Source of the DNA: Tellurirhabdus bombi
GTDB taxonomy: Bacteria > Bacteroidota > Bacteroidia > Cytophagales > Spirosomataceae
NCBI RefSeq assembly: GCF_021484805.1
Contig: NZ_CP090557.1
Span: 2,926,001 to 2,990,000, forward strand
Direction: 5' to 3'
DNA length: 64,000 bases
Shown here: positions 49,956-60,063 of the stretch, one piece after another
Numbering within the stretch: the stretch's first letter is position 1
Layout: every line of letters begins with the position of its first letter
The notes under the pieces: generated by a model
The model's database searches: none
The model's input: the letters and a program-made list of their open reading frames with translations, nothing else
What the model was told of the DNA's origin: nothing
Position numbers and translations under genes: made by a program

Positions 49956-50591
49956 AAAAAGGGATGTGGACTAGGTATCGTTCTGTGTTTTGTTAGCCGT
50001 AAATATAGACGATTTACCCACGGGCTCTACGGGCTAGCATACGATTCGTTGTCAATGACTTATATTGATAGGTAAGCGCCTCTTTTTTGGCAGGGAATGT
50101 TCCCTTCGCTTGTTTTTTGTCAGTGCTCTATAGACGGGTAGGCTACCTTGTTACTATGCTTATAAGACAAAAAAATCCCTGAACAGATAAATGCTCAGGG
50201 ATTCCGTACCACCGTACTTAGTAGTATAAAAGCTATTGTTACGAAGATACGAAAGGATACAGTAGGGTAGGGAAAGGTTTATTGAGCGGCGTAGGGGGTG
50301 GGTAGGCTTAATAATCAAGTGAAAGCTAAACTAATCAATAAGCTACCAGAATATCTTTCCACTTTATTGATAGCAACGGCTCAGCCACTTTTGCTTCATT
50401 AGCCAAGTCTTATCAGGGGTTATGGGTTTAATTGACATGATCGGTAAATTATTAATTGTAAGGTTTAGAAAAAAATGAGAAGTAAAAAGTAGCTTCCCCT
50501 AGTGTCTAAATTATAGGCACTTCATGAATTTATTTGCTATTTTTATTCCACCGAGGATCAAGGGGACTGGCTTCGGTAACTTCTTTAAATA
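49956..50591. other. Intergenic stretch with one terminator
   Basis: 636 bp with no supported gene. It contains the curlin promoter region (a TATATTTA element on the minus strand near 50005) and a minus-strand terminator at 50171-50203. The ORF that could feed that terminator (50511-50729, minus) overlaps a better plus-strand ORF, so a small RNA or a lost gene is possible. Confidence 0.5.
50171..50203 (-). terminator. Minus-strand terminator without an obvious gene
   Basis: A 9-bp stem (AATCCCTGA at 50174-50182, TCAGGGATT at 50195-50203) followed on the minus strand by a T7 tract. No annotated minus-strand gene ends here. Confidence 0.75.
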
Positions 50592-50831
50592 ATGGACCAA
50601 TCCATTAATCCTTGCCCTTACTACAGGGCGTTTATCGCACTCAATCAAGCTGGTATTTTTACAGGAGCAGTAAATGTATTTGTTGAGAACGGGTGCTGGT
50701 TTATTTTCGAAACTCTTTCTTCTGATCATGCTTCAATGATTGCAGAAATCTTTGGCGAACACAAACTGTCTGTCATAAGCTGTAATCAATTAGCTGGCAT
50801 GATGACAGTCAAAGCTAGGGTAATCAGGTAA
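50592..50831 (+). CDS. Small hypothetical protein (79 aa)
   Basis: A 79-residue protein (MDQSINPCPYYRAFIALNQAG...). It has a beta-alpha-beta look (AVNVFVENGCWFIFETL, ASMIAEIFGEHKLSVISCN) and no signal peptide. The 12-bp hairpin at 50839-50870 lies 8 bp after its stop, which supports it being a transcribed gene. No family was recognised. Confidence 0.55.
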   Translation: MDQSINPCPYYRAFIALNQAGIFTGAVNVFVENGCWFIFETLSSDHASMIAEIFGEHKLSVISCNQLAGMMTVKARVIR

Positions 50832-50838
50832 ATCTTGT

Positions 50839-50870
50839 AAGCTCGGCTCTGAAGTGATAGAGCCGAGCTT
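50839..50870 (+). terminator. Strong hairpin after the 79-aa gene
   Basis: A perfect 12-bp stem (AAGCTCGGCTCT at 50839-50850, AGAGCCGAGCTT at 50859-50870) with an 8-nt loop. The T-tract is missing, so termination would be weak or factor-dependent. Confidence 0.6.
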
Positions 50871-50931
50871 GGATTGTCTAATGCTAGATTCAGGCTTGTA
50901 TGGTAAAAGTTAAGCGAAAGGACCCTCTACC

Positions 50932-51255
50932 ATGGTAAACGAAAACTTACTCTGGCAGCGACTTATTGAAAAGTTGGATGAATTTGCTAGACATATGCTG
51001 ACGAATGCGAAGAATGACCCAGCGTGGGAAAAATATGCAAAATACGTAAAGGAAGCATATGTCTCTATTACCGATACCTACGCCAATCCCGCTTTAATAT
51101 CCGAGGTCAGCATAGGAGGAATTGTATCTGGATTGGTCAGGTATTTTGACGAATTTGATTGGAATCTACAGGGCTATGATAAAGCCTTGATTTATCTAGA
51201 TCAGTTAACGGAACTAGCCAATCAATTACGAAATAAGTCCGAAACCCAAGTCTGA
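50932..51255 (+). CDS. Hypothetical helical protein (107 aa)
   Basis: A 107-residue helical protein (LLWQRLIEKLDEFARHMLTN... WNLQGYDKALIYLDQL). No signal peptide, membrane segment or known motif. It starts 61 bp after the hairpin and runs toward the minus-strand UvrA-like gene. It looks like a real small cytosolic protein of unknown role. Confidence 0.6.
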   Translation: MVNENLLWQRLIEKLDEFARHMLTNAKNDPAWEKYAKYVKEAYVSITDTYANPALISEVSIGGIVSGLVRYFDEFDWNLQGYDKALIYLDQLTELANQLRNKSETQV

Positions 51256-51410
51256 TTCATCGCTGACCATTCACCACAAACCTCGAAAGCCGCCTGAGCA
51301 TGTGGAGCAGGAGCATTTGCATCTCACACCATTCTGTCAATGCTGTACTAATAAATTCGGGCCGCGGTGGCGGACCAATTGAAGAGCTTTCAATGGGCTT
51401 TTGTTAACGT

Positions 51411-53930
51411 CTACACATACTGCCTCAAATACGGAGCGGTTCGGCTGGTAGGATGTTGAGCCACGTCGAGCGGAGGCCCCTGAGCTACTACCTGGCCACC
51501 TTCATCGCCCGCTCCCGGACCCATGTCGATGACCCAATCGCTAGCCCCAACTACCCGCATCGTGTGTTCAACGACAACGACCGTATTACCGCCCGCCACC
51601 AGGTTACGAAGTTGAGCCAGCAGTCGGTCTACGTCAGCCGGATGCAAGCCCGTAGTCGGTTCATCGAGGATATAAAGCGACGAGCCATTATTAGTGCGCT
51701 GTAGTTCTGTTGCCAGTTTAATGCGCTGGGCTTCACCGCCTGATAACTCCGTAGCAGGCTGACCCAATCGCAGATACCCTAATCCCACTTCTCCCAGCGC
51801 CGTCAGGGAGCGTAAAACCGCCGGCTCGTCCCGGAAAAACAAGAGGGCTTCACTGACGGTGAGACTCAATACCTCAGCGATGTTTTTGTCCCGGTACCGG
51901 ACCGCCAGGGTCTGCTCATTGTAGCGGGCTCCGTGGCAAACAGGGCAGGGTTTATAAACGCTAGGCAGAAACAAAAGCTCGACCATCACAAAACCTTCGC
52001 CCTGGCAATGTGGACAGCGACCTTTGGCTACATTGAACGAAAACTGACCCGCATCGTAGCCCCGATCGCGGGCCGTGGGAGTTGCCGCAAACAGTTTCCG
52101 GACGGCATCAAAAAGACCCGTATAAGTAGCCATGTTTGAGCGGGGCGTGCGGCCAATGGGCTTTTGATCGACGCGCACCAAACGCTTAATCCGATCCAGG
52201 CCACTGGTGATTTTACCCCCCGTTGTAACAGGCTTTTCCTCGCCGATGGAATCTCCTTCGTCCTCATCGGCGAGCGCCTGCCCCAGGTGAGCCGCCACAA
52301 GTTCGACCAGCACCTGGCTAATCAGGCTGGACTTGCCCGAACCCGATACCCCGGTCACCGTTGTCAGTACGCCCAAAGGAATCGCCAAATCCAGGTTCTG
52401 TAAATTATTCCGGCTTACCCCAACTAACTGAAGCCAGTTTGAAGGAGAAAGGGGTGGGACTGAAGAGCCTTTGTCCGAAGCAAACAAGTAAGGGCGGGTC
52501 TGGGATAGCTCAATATCGGCTAAACCCGCTGGTGGTCCGCTGTACAGGATCTGGCCCCCTTGTTCACCAGCAGCCGGTCCGACATCGACCAGCCAATCGG
52601 CCTGCCGGATCACATCCAGATTATGCTCGACAACAAATAAGGAATTACCCGCCTTTTTCAAACCCGCTAAAGCCGCAAGTAAGGCTTCGGTATCTGAGGG
52701 ATGCAAGCCCGCCGAGGGCTCGTCTAGCACATACACCACTCCAAATAAATTCGAATAAAGCTGCGTAGCCAGCCGCAACCGCTGAAGTTCGCCCGGCGAT
52801 AGCGTTGGCGTGCTTCGCTCCAGAGATAAATACCCCAGCCCCAGTTGGAGTAAGACCTGTAGGCGTGCTACGAGATCAGTCGCGATCCGGCGAATCACCT
52901 CTGCCCGTTCGGGGTGGGTTTCGTTAGTTTCCGGTTTCTGGTCTTCGGTGTAAGGCTGTAGCAGCGTCGCCAGGCGTTTGAGGGGTAGTTCGGAGAGGTC
53001 GGCAATATCCAGTCCCGCAAAGGTGACGCTTAACGATTCGGGGCGTAGCCGTTTCCCCTGGCAGGTCGGGCAGCGCGTTTGGAGCATAAAAGCCGAAACC
53101 CGCTTTTTCATCAATTGACTCTGGGTATTGGCGAAGGTATGCAGCACATGCCGCCGGGCACTGCTGAAGGTGCCCATATAGTCGGGTGGTTCTTGCCGTT
53201 TGATCGCACGCCGGGTTTGCTCGGGAGTATAGCCGGGATAAACCGGAACGACAGGTTGCTCATCAGTAAATAAAATCCAGTCCCGCTGTTGCTGAGGAAG
53301 TTCCTGCCAGGGCTTGTCTACATCGTAGCCTAGCGAAACCAGAATATCACGCAGGTTCTGACCACCCCAGGCTTGTGGCCAGGCAGCCACCGCTCGCTCC
53401 CGGATCGTGAGGGAAGGGTCAGGCACCATCGATTCCTCGGTAACCTCGTACATGCTGCCCAAGCCGTGACAGGTAGGGCAGGCTCCTTCGGGCGTATTGG
53501 CGGAAAAGGATTCGGCATAGAGGATACCCTGGCCCGGAGGGTAATCACCGGCTCGGGAATAGAGCATTCGTACCAGGTTGTTAAGCGTGGTAACACTGCC
53601 TACCGAGGAACGGGTGGTTGGCGTGCCCCGCTGCTGTTGCAGGGCAACGGCCGGAGGTAAACCGTCAATGGCGTCGACTTCGGGAACGGCCATTTGATTA
53701 AAGAGCCGTCGGGTATAGGGCGACACCGATTCCAAATAGCGGCGTTGTGCCTCGGCGTAAAGCGTTCCGAAGGCCAGAGAGGATTTGCCCGAGCCAGATA
53801 CACCGGTAAACACCACCAGCGCGTCCCGAGGAATGGCTACGTCGATATTTTTAAGGTTATGCTGCCGGGCCCCACGGACGCGGATGAAGCCCTGGAACTC
53901 CTGTTCAGATGGTGAATGCGCTTTGCTCAT
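51411..53930 (-). CDS. UvrA2-like ABC-type DNA-repair ATPase
   Basis: An 839-residue protein from ATG 53930 (upstream codons to 54005 look non-coding). Two nucleotide-binding modules are visible: [12 protein letters not shown] and [11 protein letters not shown] Walker A loops, [12 protein letters not shown] and [12 protein letters not shown] signatures, and [13 protein letters not shown] and [13 protein letters not shown] Walker B. Zinc knuckles [16 protein letters not shown] and [13 protein letters not shown] are present. It is shorter than UvrA (~940 aa), as in UvrA2-type proteins that lack the UvrB-binding insert. UvrA2 proteins are linked to DNA-damage or antibiotic resistance. Confidence 0.9.
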   Translation of the reverse strand: MSKAHSPSEQEFQGFIRVRGARQHNLKNIDVAIPRDALVVFTGVSGSGKSSLAFGTLYAEAQRRYLESVSPYTRRLFNQMAVPEVDAIDGLPPAVALQQQRGTPTTRSSVGSVTTLNNLVRMLYSRAGDYPPGQGILYAESFSANTPEGACPTCHGLGSMYEVTEESMVPDPSLTIRERAVAAWPQAWGGQNLRDILVSLGYDVDKPWQELPQQQRDWILFTDEQPVVPVYPGYTPEQTRRAIKRQEPPDYMGTFSSARRHVLHTFANTQSQLMKKRVSAFMLQTRCPTCQGKRLRPESLSVTFAGLDIADLSELPLKRLATLLQPYTEDQKPETNETHPERAEVIRRIATDLVARLQVLLQLGLGYLSLERSTPTLSPGELQRLRLATQLYSNLFGVVYVLDEPSAGLHPSDTEALLAALAGLKKAGNSLFVVEHNLDVIRQADWLVDVGPAAGEQGGQILYSGPPAGLADIELSQTRPYLFASDKGSSVPPLSPSNWLQLVGVSRNNLQNLDLAIPLGVLTTVTGVSGSGKSSLISQVLVELVAAHLGQALADEDEGDSIGEEKPVTTGGKITSGLDRIKRLVRVDQKPIGRTPRSNMATYTGLFDAVRKLFAATPTARDRGYDAGQFSFNVAKGRCPHCQGEGFVMVELLFLPSVYKPCPVCHGARYNEQTLAVRYRDKNIAEVLSLTVSEALLFFRDEPAVLRSLTALGEVGLGYLRLGQPATELSGGEAQRIKLATELQRTNNGSSLYILDEPTTGLHPADVDRLLAQLRNLVAGGNTVVVVEHTMRVVGASDWVIDMGPGAGDEGGQVVAQGPPLDVAQHPTSRTAPYLRQYV

Positions 53931-54079
53931 AGCTGACTTGTTTCTGGATAACCGCCGATACCCGGCTGTTGTTAGAACGGCGGCATCCAGCGCGGTCCGG
54001 ATCAAGTCAGTTGAGCGACCATTTCGCTACAGAAATGCATAGAGGCAGGTAACGCTTTTTTAGATAGGGCGTTTATGGC

Positions 54080-56461
54080 TCATTCGACGCGTAGGCTTTT
54101 GACCGGATTCGCCAAGGCGGCCTTAATGCTCTGAACACTGATTGTCACGATGGCAATGCCGACTGCCAGAACGCCAGCCAAAGCGAAATACCACCACTGA
54201 ATGGATGTCTTATAAGCAAAGTAATTCAGCATCAAAGCGCCCAGCCACCAAGCTACGGGCGAGCCAATCAGATAGGCCAGACACACAAGCTTTACAAAAT
54301 CTTTCGACAGTAGAGCGGTGATATGGAAAGTGCTTGCTCCCAGTACTTTCCGGACACCAATTTCTTTAACCCGACGTTTCGTTACCAGCGCAACCAGTCC
54401 GAAGATACCGGCGCAGGCAGTCATGATGGCAATTATAGTGACAAAGCTGATCATGCTCCAGAGGTTGTCGATGGGCTGATAGATTTTATCCACTTCGTCG
54501 GTCAGATAGAAATATGAGAGTGCCCGCCGGGCCGGTAATTTCTTAAATTCGGTTTCCAGTTCTCGTATTAAAGCCGGTGCTTTACCTTCGTCGGTGAGTC
54601 TGACGCTGAGGTAACTATTTAGCGTTTGGCGGCCGCCGTACCAATGGAGTAAAGGTTCGATTTTCCCCTGAAGACTCTGATAGTGATAGTCTTTGGTGAC
54701 GCCGATCACCGTATAAACCGCCTTGTTGTTCTGCTCGCGTAGTTTTTTACCAACGGCACTTGTCCAGCCCAACGCTTTCACGGCGGCTTCGTTTATGATA
54801 ACGGCATTGTTAACCGAGTCGGCGGGGGTAAGGGCGGAAAATGTCCGCCCTTCGACCAGCGGAATTCCGTAGGTTTCAAAATAATTGATGGCTCCTGCGG
54901 TATGCCGGAAATTTACCTTCCGGTTCTCCTGTCCTTCCGGGTAATAGTTGTTGTAATTAAACCGGTAATTAACAGGCGTAACTTCCGAGCTGGTAAACGA
55001 CTCCACGGCGCTGTGCTGGCGCAATTTGTCCAGGATACCCTGCCCCTGCGATAGGGCAATGTTCTCATCGCGGTAGGACAGATCAGTCTTAAAAACAAGA
55101 ATGTTCTCTTTCTGATAACCCAGGTTAGCGCGTTTCATGAACTGAATCTGTTGGCGCATACCAATGGTGCCGATGATAAAAATGATCGCCAACGCAAATT
55201 GCAGAACAATCAGGGTGTTCTGACGTGCCCGGCCCCGGTGTGGATCGGTCGAAAGTTTGCCCTTCACGGCGTTGGCTGTTTTCAGACCGAGCAGATAGAG
55301 AGCAGGATAGGTGCCGGCCAGCGCAGCCACTACCAGTGCAAGGCCTAGAATAAGCAGAATCGTCGGCGAGTCACTGGACCAATTAATCTCCAGCTGCATA
55401 TTGCCGTCGCGCAACTGATTGAACGCCGGAATCAAATAATAGATGGCGAACAAGCCCGATAAAACCACGGAAGTAATGACCACAAGTGCCGACTCAACCC
55501 AGAATTGTTGCAGAACTCGTTTTCGGGTAGCACCAACCACCTGGCGCATGGCGACCTCTTTGGCTCTTGGTAGCGCCGTGGCCATGTTCAGATTGATCAG
55601 ATTAATGCTAATGATCAAAAGTAAAAACCCTGCAATGATGATAGCGCCCAAAATAAGGCCCGAAAAGGTAGGATTTACGTCGTTTATAAAATCCCCGTAG
55701 GCATTCAGTAGCACCCTGCGGTTTTGGGCGTCCGCCGAGAAATGCGTTTTAACCAATTGCGGCAATTTGGCTTCCAGTTGCGATTTATGGACATCTTTTT
55801 TCAGGAGTAAAAAGACCGAAGCAAACCCATTGTACCAGTCGGCGTTTTCTTTAAAGCTCGGGATATTAAGGAGCGTTTCTGTCGAAAGCAGCACCTCGAA
55901 TTGCTGGGAAGAGTTGGCTGGTATTTTAGCCAAAACGCCGGTAACAATGTACTGAGTAGTGTCGTTGAGGGTCAGGTTCTTACCCACTGGATTGGCATCC
56001 CCGAACAGGTTTTGTGCTACTTTTTCACTTAGAATAATGGCATTTTTTGGGCGCAGAGCCGTTTGTCGGTTACCATATTTTAACTCAAAGCTGAACACCT
56101 TAAAAAAATCAGGATCGACATAAGCGGTATATTCCTGAATGTTCTTATTGCCGTGACGAATCCAGGGGTTGCTCCAGGTTTGAATATGCGTCCCTGCTTC
56201 AATTTCGGGGTAATCTTTCAGCATTTGGTCCAGAATGGGATAAACCGTCCGATTGTGGGTATGGCCGTTTGTTTCGGTTTGGAGGTAGTAAATCCGATCA
56301 ATATTGGCGTGAAAGCGATCCCATGTCAGGCATTTCTGGGCAAACAGAATCAAGACGATGACGCAGGCCAGCCCAATGGAAAGGCCAACGGTGTTAATCA
56401 GGGTAAAAAGTCGGTTTTTCCACAAATTCCGGATGGCAATTTTAAGGTAGTTTTGGAGCAT
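54080..56461 (-). CDS. MacB/FtsX-family ABC transporter permease
   Basis: A 793-residue protein from ATG 56461. The order is TM1 (~10-38, NLWKNRLFTLINTVGLSIGL), a long MacB-type periplasmic domain, TM2-4, a second periplasmic domain (~430-650), and three C-terminal TM helices with a LVTKRRVKEIGVRKVLGAS coupling motif. This double-domain form is common in Cytophagales. The ATPase partner is not adjacent. It may export or sense small molecules; the substrate is unknown. Confidence 0.9.
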   Translation of the reverse strand: MLQNYLKIAIRNLWKNRLFTLINTVGLSIGLACVIVLILFAQKCLTWDRFHANIDRIYYLQTETNGHTHNRTVYPILDQMLKDYPEIEAGTHIQTWSNPWIRHGNKNIQEYTAYVDPDFFKVFSFELKYGNRQTALRPKNAIILSEKVAQNLFGDANPVGKNLTLNDTTQYIVTGVLAKIPANSSQQFEVLLSTETLLNIPSFKENADWYNGFASVFLLLKKDVHKSQLEAKLPQLVKTHFSADAQNRRVLLNAYGDFINDVNPTFSGLILGAIIIAGFLLLIISINLINLNMATALPRAKEVAMRQVVGATRKRVLQQFWVESALVVITSVVLSGLFAIYYLIPAFNQLRDGNMQLEINWSSDSPTILLILGLALVVAALAGTYPALYLLGLKTANAVKGKLSTDPHRGRARQNTLIVLQFALAIIFIIGTIGMRQQIQFMKRANLGYQKENILVFKTDLSYRDENIALSQGQGILDKLRQHSAVESFTSSEVTPVNYRFNYNNYYPEGQENRKVNFRHTAGAINYFETYGIPLVEGRTFSALTPADSVNNAVIINEAAVKALGWTSAVGKKLREQNNKAVYTVIGVTKDYHYQSLQGKIEPLLHWYGGRQTLNSYLSVRLTDEGKAPALIRELETEFKKLPARRALSYFYLTDEVDKIYQPIDNLWSMISFVTIIAIMTACAGIFGLVALVTKRRVKEIGVRKVLGASTFHITALLSKDFVKLVCLAYLIGSPVAWWLGALMLNYFAYKTSIQWWYFALAGVLAVGIAIVTISVQSIKAALANPVKSLRVE

Positions 56462-56838
56462 GGCCGTGAAGGAGTAACAGATTAACACCAGCAGTTATCC
56501 TATAATGGCTCAAATTACCTGCCAGTTTTATAAAAGGGCTGATTATGAGTTGGTAAGAGCTATTTTGTAGATGAATTAAGGAATATTTCGTCCATTTTCG
56601 GACGTTAAGCTGTACTGTTTTGGACAGCTTACGCGCTCCAGTTAAATGTTCCGTTGCCTTTTTTACGGTTAGCCATCAGAGTATCAAAGCCGCGCTGGTG
56701 AATCCTGTGAAATCACTGCGATCCGAATGGATAACCAAAAGTAGGGCGCTCACGGTGCCAGCCTGTTAACCAGGAATAGGCACCGTGAGCGCGATTGCCG
56801 TTTGAGCGGCCTGTTTTTATCGAACAGCGTTGCCGCGA
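56462..56838. other. Intergenic stretch with a long hairpin
   Basis: 377 bp without a supported gene. It contains a perfect 14-bp inverted repeat (GCGCTCACGGTGCC at 56746-56759, GGCACCGTGAGCGC at 56779-56792) with a 19-nt loop, just downstream of the minus-strand gene ending at 56839. There is no T-tract, so it may be an RNA-stabilising end or a REP-like element. Confidence 0.6.
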
Positions 56839-58677
56839 TTAGTTAATTAAAACGGCGTGGACGGCATTTCCCTGCATGGGTATATTGATTGTTTTTCCGT
56901 TACCAATTGAAACCGTAATCACGCGGGAATCCCACGGCATGCAAAAGAAATCGACGGCGACAATCGCTTTTTTACCGGTGCGGCTGTTGCTGTAGAGTTC
57001 CACGATAGGGCGGCAGTAATAGGCGGAATGAGCCATTCCCATGCCATTAGCGGGTGGGGTATAGGTCTTGCCGCCCAGGGTGTAAGCCACGTGCGCCCAG
57101 CTTGGCGAATCAGTGCCCAAATGAGCCAGCACCTTAACGGCCTTGCGGTATCCGGCAAAGTAGCTGTCGTAGCCGATGTAGGGAAACCGGGGCCGTGCCG
57201 GTCCGTTCGTAAACTTAAATTCACGCGCGTTATGGCCTGGTAGTGGAATAATCCGGGCGTGGCTAGGGTCATTGGGCGCTTGAATGGCGTTGGGATTGTC
57301 AACCACGTTGTGATGGTCGGCCCAGAGCAGGAGGCCGTCGCCTTTCAATGTATGTTGCAGGGCAATCCACTCCTGACCAATTAAATCGGGAATCCCGCCC
57401 GCGATCCGGCGGACAATTACGCTACTGGTCTTCAAATCATACTCGGTTGCGTCCCAGCGCGCTGAACCGGGCGTTTCGAGCCAGGGCCAGCCAAAAAGAA
57501 TACTTTTGCGCAAGGGTTGCCCACCAGCATAAGACTGGCGGAGTTTGACTTCCAGTTTGAGGGCGGTCTGAATGAAAAAATCCGGGTCGCCCGGGTCATC
57601 GGGGTACACCTGATTCAGGAAGGAGATGCCCGCGCTCCAAAAGCTCTTGTTGTTCCATCTAACCTGGAAAAAAGGGTCTGTCTGGCCATTTGGCTGAATG
57701 CGGGGGTCGCCCTCCCAGTAGTGAACCCAGTCAGAATGGAGGTAGTTACGTCCTTGATTCGGCTTCTGAAACTGCACATTTTCCCCGTAGCCAGCGTATA
57801 CTTTACGGTCTGGATACACCTCTTTCAGGCGCGATACAAAGCCCAGGTGGCCGGGACTAATGACTGGCACAGCGTTTTGCTCCGGGTTTGCCTCGCTGAT
57901 CTGATCAATCCAGATAGGATAATTAAAGCCCGAGAATGCGTTGGCTGCTTTTACGCCCTGTTCAAAAGTAGGAGCGGCGTGAGGCGGGTAAATGACCGGG
58001 CCTGTGTAGGGCGCACCACCCAAAAATTCGTTCTTGAACTGACTTCCATTCGGTATCTGAAACACTTCGTTGCCCGCCAGTTTTCGCCCGTTCACGCTGC
58101 GTGCCTCGGTGAATTTCCAGCCGCGGGCGCGCATGTCCGTTACCGAAGCCTTGCTATCGGGCATCGTTCCCCCGAACACTTTGTTCTTTTGGATGGCCAA
58201 TTCTGCGGGCGTAAAGGGCGGGGCATTTCTGAGAAAAGTCGGAAACCAGCCTTCCGTTTGCAAATACCATTTCTCGAACAGCGGCAAGAGGACAGCACTG
58301 GCTCCCTTACCCGAAAGTGGCTTGTTGGTGATCGGTATGTCTGGTCGGTAGGTATCTCGAATGAGTACATCTCTCTGCAAGATAGACGCTTGGTTGTTGG
58401 CCCAGCCGCTGGCAAAGTCTACGTATTGGAACCCGTTGGCACCAGTTTGAATCGGCAGCGTTGTACGCACCCGCCAGACCAGAAACTTATGATTGGGAGG
58501 CATCGGCTGATCAGGGGGCTTGGTTCCGACCAGCTTTGGGTTAATGTAATAAACGTCCGTTTGACCCGGTGGTGGGGGCGTTGACGTTGGCAGTTGTTTT
58601 AGCCGGACGACCTGCGCTTCGGTGAGCAGCGGAACCGTAAGAAAAAGCAGAATAAAGAGTCTAAAAATTTGTCTCAT
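56839..58677 (-). CDS. Large secreted protein of unknown function (612 aa)
   Basis: A 612-residue protein from ATG 58677, with a signal peptide (FRLFILLFLTVPLLTEAQ). The mature chain is rich in Trp, Tyr and Gly and looks like a folded extracellular enzyme or surface protein; WIDQISEANPEQN, LHSDWVHYWEGDPRI and LIGQEWIALQHTL are conserved-looking patches, and GLLLWADHHN may contribute to a catalytic site. It has no lipobox, TonB box or C-terminal T9SS domain that I can see. No family name can be given; a glycoside-hydrolase-like fold is a guess. Confidence 0.72.
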   Translation of the reverse strand: MRQIFRLFILLFLTVPLLTEAQVVRLKQLPTSTPPPPGQTDVYYINPKLVGTKPPDQPMPPNHKFLVWRVRTTLPIQTGANGFQYVDFASGWANNQASILQRDVLIRDTYRPDIPITNKPLSGKGASAVLLPLFEKWYLQTEGWFPTFLRNAPPFTPAELAIQKNKVFGGTMPDSKASVTDMRARGWKFTEARSVNGRKLAGNEVFQIPNGSQFKNEFLGGAPYTGPVIYPPHAAPTFEQGVKAANAFSGFNYPIWIDQISEANPEQNAVPVISPGHLGFVSRLKEVYPDRKVYAGYGENVQFQKPNQGRNYLHSDWVHYWEGDPRIQPNGQTDPFFQVRWNNKSFWSAGISFLNQVYPDDPGDPDFFIQTALKLEVKLRQSYAGGQPLRKSILFGWPWLETPGSARWDATEYDLKTSSVIVRRIAGGIPDLIGQEWIALQHTLKGDGLLLWADHHNVVDNPNAIQAPNDPSHARIIPLPGHNAREFKFTNGPARPRFPYIGYDSYFAGYRKAVKVLAHLGTDSPSWAHVAYTLGGKTYTPPANGMGMAHSAYYCRPIVELYSNSRTGKKAIVAVDFFCMPWDSRVITVSIGNGKTINIPMQGNAVHAVLIN

Positions 58678-58975
58678 AACAGGAATAGAGGCGTGAGTCA
58701 TTCATCAACTTACAGCGATTTGTCTAATCGTTGTTGCTAGTCACGCCGTAAAAGAATGCGGCAGCTGGTAAAAGAAAGCCTCAATAGAGCTAATACGGCT
58801 AATATACACCAGTCTAGTATGAAGAATAGGGAGATTATTTATTAAGAGGACAATAATGAAGAAAAACCGTGTGTGTTTAACAAAGACTTGAGCACAAACT
58901 TAAACGGTTTGCATTTCCGCTTTCGCGGGTATGTATGGCTTCTTACGGAAAAAGATGCACGGAATTAATCCATGA

Positions 58976-59188
58976 CTAGAAGAACATATTGACCCGTTTA
59001 ATGATGAATCGGGCACCAAACCAGGTGTAGAGTAGCAGCATGGAGGTCTCTAGCACAGCTTCCACGTGGTGTCGAGCGTAAACTCCTTGCTGAACATCTG
59101 TTATCCAATCTTTTAGCGCCAGGTAATACCAGACAAAGCTCAGAAAACAGCCGGTAGCCAGGAGAATGAGAAGCAGGTATTGGCGCAC
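58976..59188 (-). CDS. Small two-helix membrane protein (70 aa)
   Basis: A 70-residue protein starting at GTG 59188. It has two hydrophobic segments (LLLILLATGCFLSFVWYYLAL and VLETSMLLLYTWFGARFII), separated by a charged loop (KDWITDVQQGVYARHH). A stand-alone gene with no close co-directional neighbour. The function is unknown. Confidence 0.55.
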   Translation of the reverse strand: MRQYLLLILLATGCFLSFVWYYLALKDWITDVQQGVYARHHVEAVLETSMLLLYTWFGARFIIKRVNMFF

Positions 59189-59451
59189 AATTCAGTAGTT
59201 TGTTCTTGGTGAAATCCCGCCTTAAATATTGTAAGTCAGTAGCATAATAACAAGAACGCAGCGCTTTTCTTATCCAAAATGGCGGAATGAATGGCTATGA
59301 ACTTATTTGAATTTGATTCGGTTCCTTCGTCTGGATAGCCCGAAATGGCGTAACCTTTATCGCTGAACATCACTAGACGTACTTTTTCAGGTATTGTTGG
59401 TTACTTTGGGCTTAATTTCCGACTAAGCTACTCATCAAGCCAAGAACGTTC

Positions 59452-59928
59452 ATGAATGCCTCCCCACTCGACTTAATCCGTCTGGCAACCGCTGCTGATA
59501 CCGATAAATTGCTTCAGCTAATGGATGCCTTTTGCCGTCATTTCGATTATCCTTTCGATGAATTTACCAGACATAAGCTGATCGTTCAATTGCTGGAAAC
59601 GCCATCTCTGGGAACATTGTGGCTCGTTGAGCCGAAAGGCGAGGCGGTTGGCTACGTGGTTTTGACCAATAGTTTTACGTTGGAATTTGGTGGTGTAACG
59701 GCTTTTGTGGATGAGCTATTCATTGAAGCGGCCTGGCGCGGGGCGGGTCTGGGGCACCAGGTGCTGCTCATTCTTCAGCAGGAAGCCCGCCAAATGGGAT
59801 TTATGGGGCTGCATCTGGTAACGGAAAAGTACAACACCCGAGCCAAGCAACTGTACGAATCGCTGGGTTTTGTCGATTCGGAGCGAAGCCTGCTGACCTG
59901 GCTCTGGAAACCAGAGCGGCTGGCCTAA
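59452..59928 (+). CDS. GNAT-family N-acetyltransferase
   Basis: A 158-residue GNAT protein: IRLATAADTDKLLQLMDAF start, then GYVVLTNSFT, FVDELFIEAAWRGAGLG (acetyl-CoA loop, R/Q-x-x-G-x-G/A type) and MGFMGLHLVTEKYNTRAKQLYESLGF. The enzyme would transfer an acetyl group from acetyl-CoA to an amine; the substrate is unknown. Length is normal. It is alone, 135 bp upstream of the Hsp70-like gene. Confidence 0.9.
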   Translation: MNASPLDLIRLATAADTDKLLQLMDAFCRHFDYPFDEFTRHKLIVQLLETPSLGTLWLVEPKGEAVGYVVLTNSFTLEFGGVTAFVDELFIEAAWRGAGLGHQVLLILQQEARQMGFMGLHLVTEKYNTRAKQLYESLGFVDSERSLLTWLWKPERLA

Positions 59929-59984
59929 GGGCATAGCAGACAATATAGTAGTTAATCTGGCTGGTAATACAAAATAAATAGCCC

Positions 59985-59992
59985 TAAATTTG
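59985..59992 (+). promoter_or_regulatory. TAAATTTG element (Bacteroidota -7 type)
   Basis: A TAnnTTTG match 71 bp upstream of the Hsp70-like ATG, as in Bacteroidota promoters. The expected TTG near -33 is not clear. Confidence 0.45.
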
Positions 59993-60063
59993 CCCGTTTA
60001 GGCCGTCACTCAATCAGTCTTCTACGGTGTAGATTGATTGGGTGACATTTTTTGACCGGAAGA

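Noticed and set aside
50511-50729. A 72-aa minus-strand ORF overlapping the 50592 gene
   Set aside because: Lys-rich composition and overlap with a better plus-strand ORF; kept only as a possible source for the orphan terminator.
57517-58584. A 355-aa plus-strand ORF antisense to the secreted protein gene
   Set aside because: The opposite strand has a signal peptide and natural composition; this is a shadow ORF in GC-rich DNA.
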